Assembly: GCA_938028845.1 (NCBI GenBank)
Contig: CALIZJ010000299.1
Span: 1-17,536 of the forward strand
Source: an uncultured Blautia sp.
GTDB lineage: Bacteria > Bacillota > Clostridia > Lachnospirales > Lachnospiraceae
Direction: 5' to 3'
DNA length: 17,536 nt
Every line of letters begins with the position of its first letter. Within the stretch, counting starts at the first letter, position 1. Below, in pieces: positions 14,840 to 17,536 of this stretch. The translations under genes and the position numbers were made by a program. Under the pieces are notes generated by a model that was not told the DNA's origin, ran no database searches, and worked only from the letters and a program-made list of their open reading frames with translations.

Positions 14840-15469
14840 ATGAATAAATTGGAACTGGATAAATGCGTGCTCGGCATGGTATACACCAACTGCTACTTCC
14901 TGAAAAACAAAGAGACAGGAGAACTGCTTTTGGTAGACCCTGCCGACGCTCCGGAAAAGATTGTTCAAAAAATCGAAGAAATGCAGGCAAAACCCGTAGG
15001 AATCCTGCTTACCCATGGACATTACGACCATATCCTTGCTGTGGAAGATATAAAGGAGAAATATGGTTTAAAGGTGTATGCCTGTTCAAAGGAACAGGAG
15101 ATGCTGCGGGAGCCTTCCATGAACATGTCCGGATATGGCGGACGCGCTGCATCCATTAAGCCGGATGTTCTTCTTAACGATCTGGAGGTATTTACTGCCG
15201 CGGGATTTTCCGTACAGATGATCCACACGCCGGGCCATACGCCGGGAAGCTGCTGTTATTATCTGAAGGATGAGGGTGTGTTATTCAGCGGGGACACCCT
15301 GTTTTACGGTTCCGTTGGAAGAACGGACTTTCCGGGAGGAAGTACAGCGGATATTGTGAGGAGCCTTCATAAGCTGGTGGATAACCTGCCGGAAGAGACG
15401 GAGGTATTCCCTGGGCATGACGCTTCCACTACGATAGGATACGAAAAGAGGTATAATCCCTTTGTGTAA
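14840..15469 (+). CDS. MBL-fold metallo-hydrolase (glyoxalase II-like)
   Basis: A 209-residue metallo-beta-lactamase-fold enzyme of the small glyoxalase II-like (YcbL/GloB-type) group. Dinuclear metal motif H59-G-H61-Y-D63-H64, then T-P-G-H-T-P-G-S (H130), F-S-G-D-T-L-F (the bridging Asp, near 151) and F-P-G-H-D (near 193). It lacks the C-terminal glutathione-binding domain of true glyoxalase II, so the thioester substrate, if any, is not established. The SD AAAGGAG lies about 7 bases before the ATG, 15 bases after the rel stop. Its stop overlaps the start of hemZ by 8 bases, indicating translational coupling. The neighbour order rel-MBL-hemZ is typical of clostridia. Confidence 0.9.
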   Translation: MNKLELDKCVLGMVYTNCYFLKNKETGELLLVDPADAPEKIVQKIEEMQAKPVGILLTHGHYDHILAVEDIKEKYGLKVYACSKEQEMLREPSMNMSGYGGRAASIKPDVLLNDLEVFTAAGFSVQMIHTPGHTPGSCCYYLKDEGVLFSGDTLFYGSVGRTDFPGGSTADIVRSLHKLVDNLPEETEVFPGHDASTTIGYEKRYNPFV

Positions 15470-16967
15470 GATCGGTATTTTATTTTTAAACAGAGAATTT
15501 GAGCAAGATGTCTATGAGCTGATCAAGGCATTTTATCCGGGAAAAGAAATCTGTGTTTCTTACGAGGAGACACAAGAGAAATATGAGATTTATTTCTGTG
15601 TAAAAAAAGAGAAGGACAGTTTTTTGATCCAATATACAGGAGAAGGACATAGAGGTACGGCATGTGCCTCTGTAATACAAGGGCAGTCAAAAGATGCCCT
15701 TATTTCTTGTCCCGGGCAAAAAGATCCCCATGAAATACGAAAGGAAAATAAAGACGGTATAAAGGCTGCGCTTTATCAGGTTCTTGTAAAGATGACGGGA
15801 AGAACGCTCCCCTGGGGAAACCTTACAGGAATCCGCCCGGTAAAACTGGCGATGGGGATGATCGAATCCGGAATGAAGAATACAGAGGTGGCCCAAGAGA
15901 TGCGTTCCCGTTATTTCGTCAGTCCGAAAAAGACGGCACTGGCTGTCACTATCGCAAACCGGGAACGGGAAATCTTAAAGAATATTGATTATGAGAACGG
16001 CTACAGTCTGTATATCGGAATCCCTTTCTGTCCCAGCATATGCCTGTATTGTTCCTTCAGTTCTTACCCTCTTTCCCGGTGGAAGGACAAGGTAGATGCG
16101 TATTTAGACGCCTTGTGCAAAGAAATCCGTGCAGTTTCGTCTATGATGAGAGGACGGAAACTGGACACCATATACATCGGAGGAGGGACGCCTACCACCC
16201 TTTTGCCAAATCAGTTAGAGCGCCTTTTGGACCAGATAGGAGAGAGCTTTGGCTATAAAGGGCTGGAGGAATTTACGGTAGAGGCTGGAAGACCGGACAG
16301 CATTGATGAGAGTAAGCTGATGACACTTAAGAGGTACCCGGTGAGCAGGATTTCTGTAAATCCGCAGACAATGAACCAGGCTACCTTGGATCTGATCGGC
16401 AGGCAGCATACGGTAGAACAGACAAAAGATGCGTTTAAAAAGGCAAGAGCATGCGGATTTGACAATATTAATATGGATTTGATCGTGGGCCTTCCGGGAG
16501 AGGATCTCTCTATGGTGCAGCATACGTTAGCAGAGGTTCGAGCGCTTGCACCGGACAGCCTAACGGTACATTCCCTTGCAGTTAAACGTGCGGCAAGGCT
16601 GAATATTTTTAGGGATCAGTACCAGGAAATGACTTTTGAAAACAGCCAGGAGATTATGGATCTGACCATGGAAACTGCCTATGAGATGGGAATGGGTCCC
16701 TATTATCTCTACCGCCAGAAAAATATGAAGGGAAATTTCGAAAATGTTGGGTATGCAAAGGTTGACAAAGCCGGTATTTACAATATACTAATTATGGAAG
16801 AGAAACAGCCGATCATTGCTCTTGGGGCAGGAGGCTCTTCCAAGCTGGTATTTGATCACGGCAGCAGGATCGAGCGCGTAGAGAACGTAAAAGATGTGAC
16901 CAATTATATTGAGCGTATAGAGGAAATGATCGAGAGAAAACGGGCAGGCATCACCGCCTGGCTGTAG
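15462..16967 (+). CDS. hemZ: HemZ-type radical SAM coproporphyrinogen dehydrogenase
   Basis: A 501-residue radical SAM protein of the HemN/HemZ family, named for oxygen-independent coproporphyrinogen III oxidation. Cluster motif C190-P-S-I-C194-L-Y-C197, SAM-binding G-G-G-T-P-T-T and the HemN-like V-E-A-G-R-P-D block are visible. HemN-type domains fill residues 185-480; the first ~180 residues are a HemZ-specific N-terminal region. The start is inferred as TTG at 15462, overlapping the MBL gene by 8 bases, with AAAGAGG at 15445-15451. The first in-frame ATGs are far inside conserved sequence. No other haem gene is in the window, and many Lachnospiraceae lack full haem synthesis. The real substrate, or a role as haem chaperone/oxidase, is therefore uncertain. 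The family assignment is firm. Confidence 0.9.
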   Translation: MCKIGILFLNREFEQDVYELIKAFYPGKEICVSYEETQEKYEIYFCVKKEKDSFLIQYTGEGHRGTACASVIQGQSKDALISCPGQKDPHEIRKENKDGIKAALYQVLVKMTGRTLPWGNLTGIRPVKLAMGMIESGMKNTEVAQEMRSRYFVSPKKTALAVTIANREREILKNIDYENGYSLYIGIPFCPSICLYCSFSSYPLSRWKDKVDAYLDALCKEIRAVSSMMRGRKLDTIYIGGGTPTTLLPNQLERLLDQIGESFGYKGLEEFTVEAGRPDSIDESKLMTLKRYPVSRISVNPQTMNQATLDLIGRQHTVEQTKDAFKKARACGFDNINMDLIVGLPGEDLSMVQHTLAEVRALAPDSLTVHSLAVKRAARLNIFRDQYQEMTFENSQEIMDLTMETAYEMGMGPYYLYRQKNMKGNFENVGYAKVDKAGIYNILIMEEKQPIIALGAGGSSKLVFDHGSRIERVENVKDVTNYIERIEEMIERKRAGITAWL

Positions 16968-16989
16968 AGCACGACAGGAGGCATGCTTC

Positions 16990-17536
16990 TTGGATAGGGT
17001 ATACGAAAAAACGGCAGATACACCGGAGAGAATATTGGATTTTGACCTGTCAGCGGAGCTGAATCATGGGATGAGAGTCAGCAACCTTGCATATGCTGTG
17101 GCAAAGGAGCTGGGGCTGGATGAAAATGAGTGCTACGAGCTGGCTATTGCAGGCATGCTTCACGATATCGGTAAGCTTAAGCTTACAGGATATATTAACG
17201 GACAGGAGAAGAACCCTCTGGTGATCGAGGAATTGAAATATGTCCGTATGCATTCCACCCTTGGCTATGAGGAACTTAAGGGACAGGGATACTCGGATTT
17301 TGTTTTGGAAAGTATTCTTTATCATCATGAGAATTACGACGGAAGCGGCTATCCGTCCAATAAAGCGGGGGAAGAGATTCCTCTGGGGGCGCGGATCTTA
17401 AGGGTATGTGATGTGTTTGCTGCCTTAAGTTCAGACAGGCCTTACAGAAAAGCTTTTGACATAAATACGGTTATGGAACTGATGATTGAAGAAGTAAAAA
17501 ATTTTGATATGGAAGTTTTTCTTGCATTTCAAAGGG
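16990..17536 (+). CDS. HD-GYP/HD domain phosphohydrolase (3' end cut by window edge)
   Basis: The frame is open from 16990 to the window end: 182 codons, incomplete. Residues 26-175 are an HD-GYP-type domain: N-H-G (25-27), H58-D59-I-G-K62, H88, H112-H113-E-N-Y-D-G-S-G-Y-P (112-122) and the late D-V-F-A-A-L-S-S-D-R-P-Y-R. The G-Y-P end of the second motif is the mark of cyclic-di-GMP phosphodiesterases, but some HD-GYP-like proteins have other substrates. The start is TTG at 16990 with AGGAGG (16976-16981) 8 bases upstream. The ATG at 16983 runs into a stop in its frame. It is 22 bases after hemZ, so in the same operon. No receiver or sensor domain precedes the HD, and nothing can be said about the missing C-terminus. 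Confidence 0.85.
   Translation, partial: MDRVYEKTADTPERILDFDLSAELNHGMRVSNLAYAVAKELGLDENECYELAIAGMLHDIGKLKLTGYINGQEKNPLVIEELKYVRMHSTLGYEELKGQGYSDFVLESILYHHENYDGSGYPSNKAGEEIPLGARILRVCDVFAALSSDRPYRKAFDINTVMELMIEEVKNFDMEVFLAFQR

Overview
The window looks like a chromosomal segment of a Gram-positive, anaerobic gut Clostridium relative, most likely of the family Lachnospiraceae (Blautia/Dorea/Ruminococcus type). This is inferred from moderate GC, strong Shine-Dalgarno (SD) sites of the AAGGAGG type, a DUF5688-family protein, a fused SecDF, a HemZ-type coproporphyrinogen enzyme and a SCIFF peptide with its radical SAM maturase. All genes called are on the + strand. I see no IS element, phage gene, CRISPR array, tRNA or rRNA.

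Left part (1-3770), accessory: an orphan low-molecular-weight protein-tyrosine phosphatase (278-742), then about 500 bases without a credible gene but with a strong palindromic terminator (919-945). Next come a DUF5688 protein (1248-2174) and a two-gene unit of a SPOR-domain N-acetylmuramoyl-L-alanine amidase and a YdcF/DUF218 protein, closed by a terminator near 3770. A good sigma-A promoter (3866-3894) then drives a secreted, very acidic, wall-anchored surface protein (3967-5388).

Middle part (5420-9962): a small four-helix membrane protein of the TIGR04086 type, whose SD lies inside a 12-bp hairpin. It is followed by a promoter and the 46-residue six-cysteine peptide SCIFF (scfA, 5908-6048; short and easily missed). 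Then come an 11-bp hairpin, the SCIFF radical SAM/SPASM maturase (scfB) and the fused protein-export factor SecDF. scfA/scfB is a ranthipeptide (thioether-bridged RiPP) system and is the most distinctive biology here. The family is known, but its physiological role is poorly defined, and this copy shows cis-acting RNA structures that may set peptide:enzyme ratio.

Right part (9963-17536), housekeeping and stress: a terminator-like hairpin, recJ, and then a strong promoter (11804-11832) in front of apt, bifunctional rel (ppGpp synthetase/hydrolase), an MBL-fold hydrolase, hemZ and an HD-GYP-type phosphohydrolase cut off by the right edge. Spacings of -8 to +33 bases suggest one operon from apt onward. 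It joins purine salvage (AMP from adenine and PRPP), (p)ppGpp turnover, a glyoxalase II-like hydrolase and haem-type chemistry. The order scfA-scfB-secDF-recJ-apt-rel-MBL-hemZ matches what I recall as a conserved clostridial neighbourhood, so this part is vertically inherited core rather than an island.

Several starts were moved from the longest open frame on SD evidence: DUF5688 to 1248, scfB to 6158, recJ to 10046. Non-ATG starts are inferred for the amidase (GTG), hemZ (TTG) and the HD-GYP gene (TTG).
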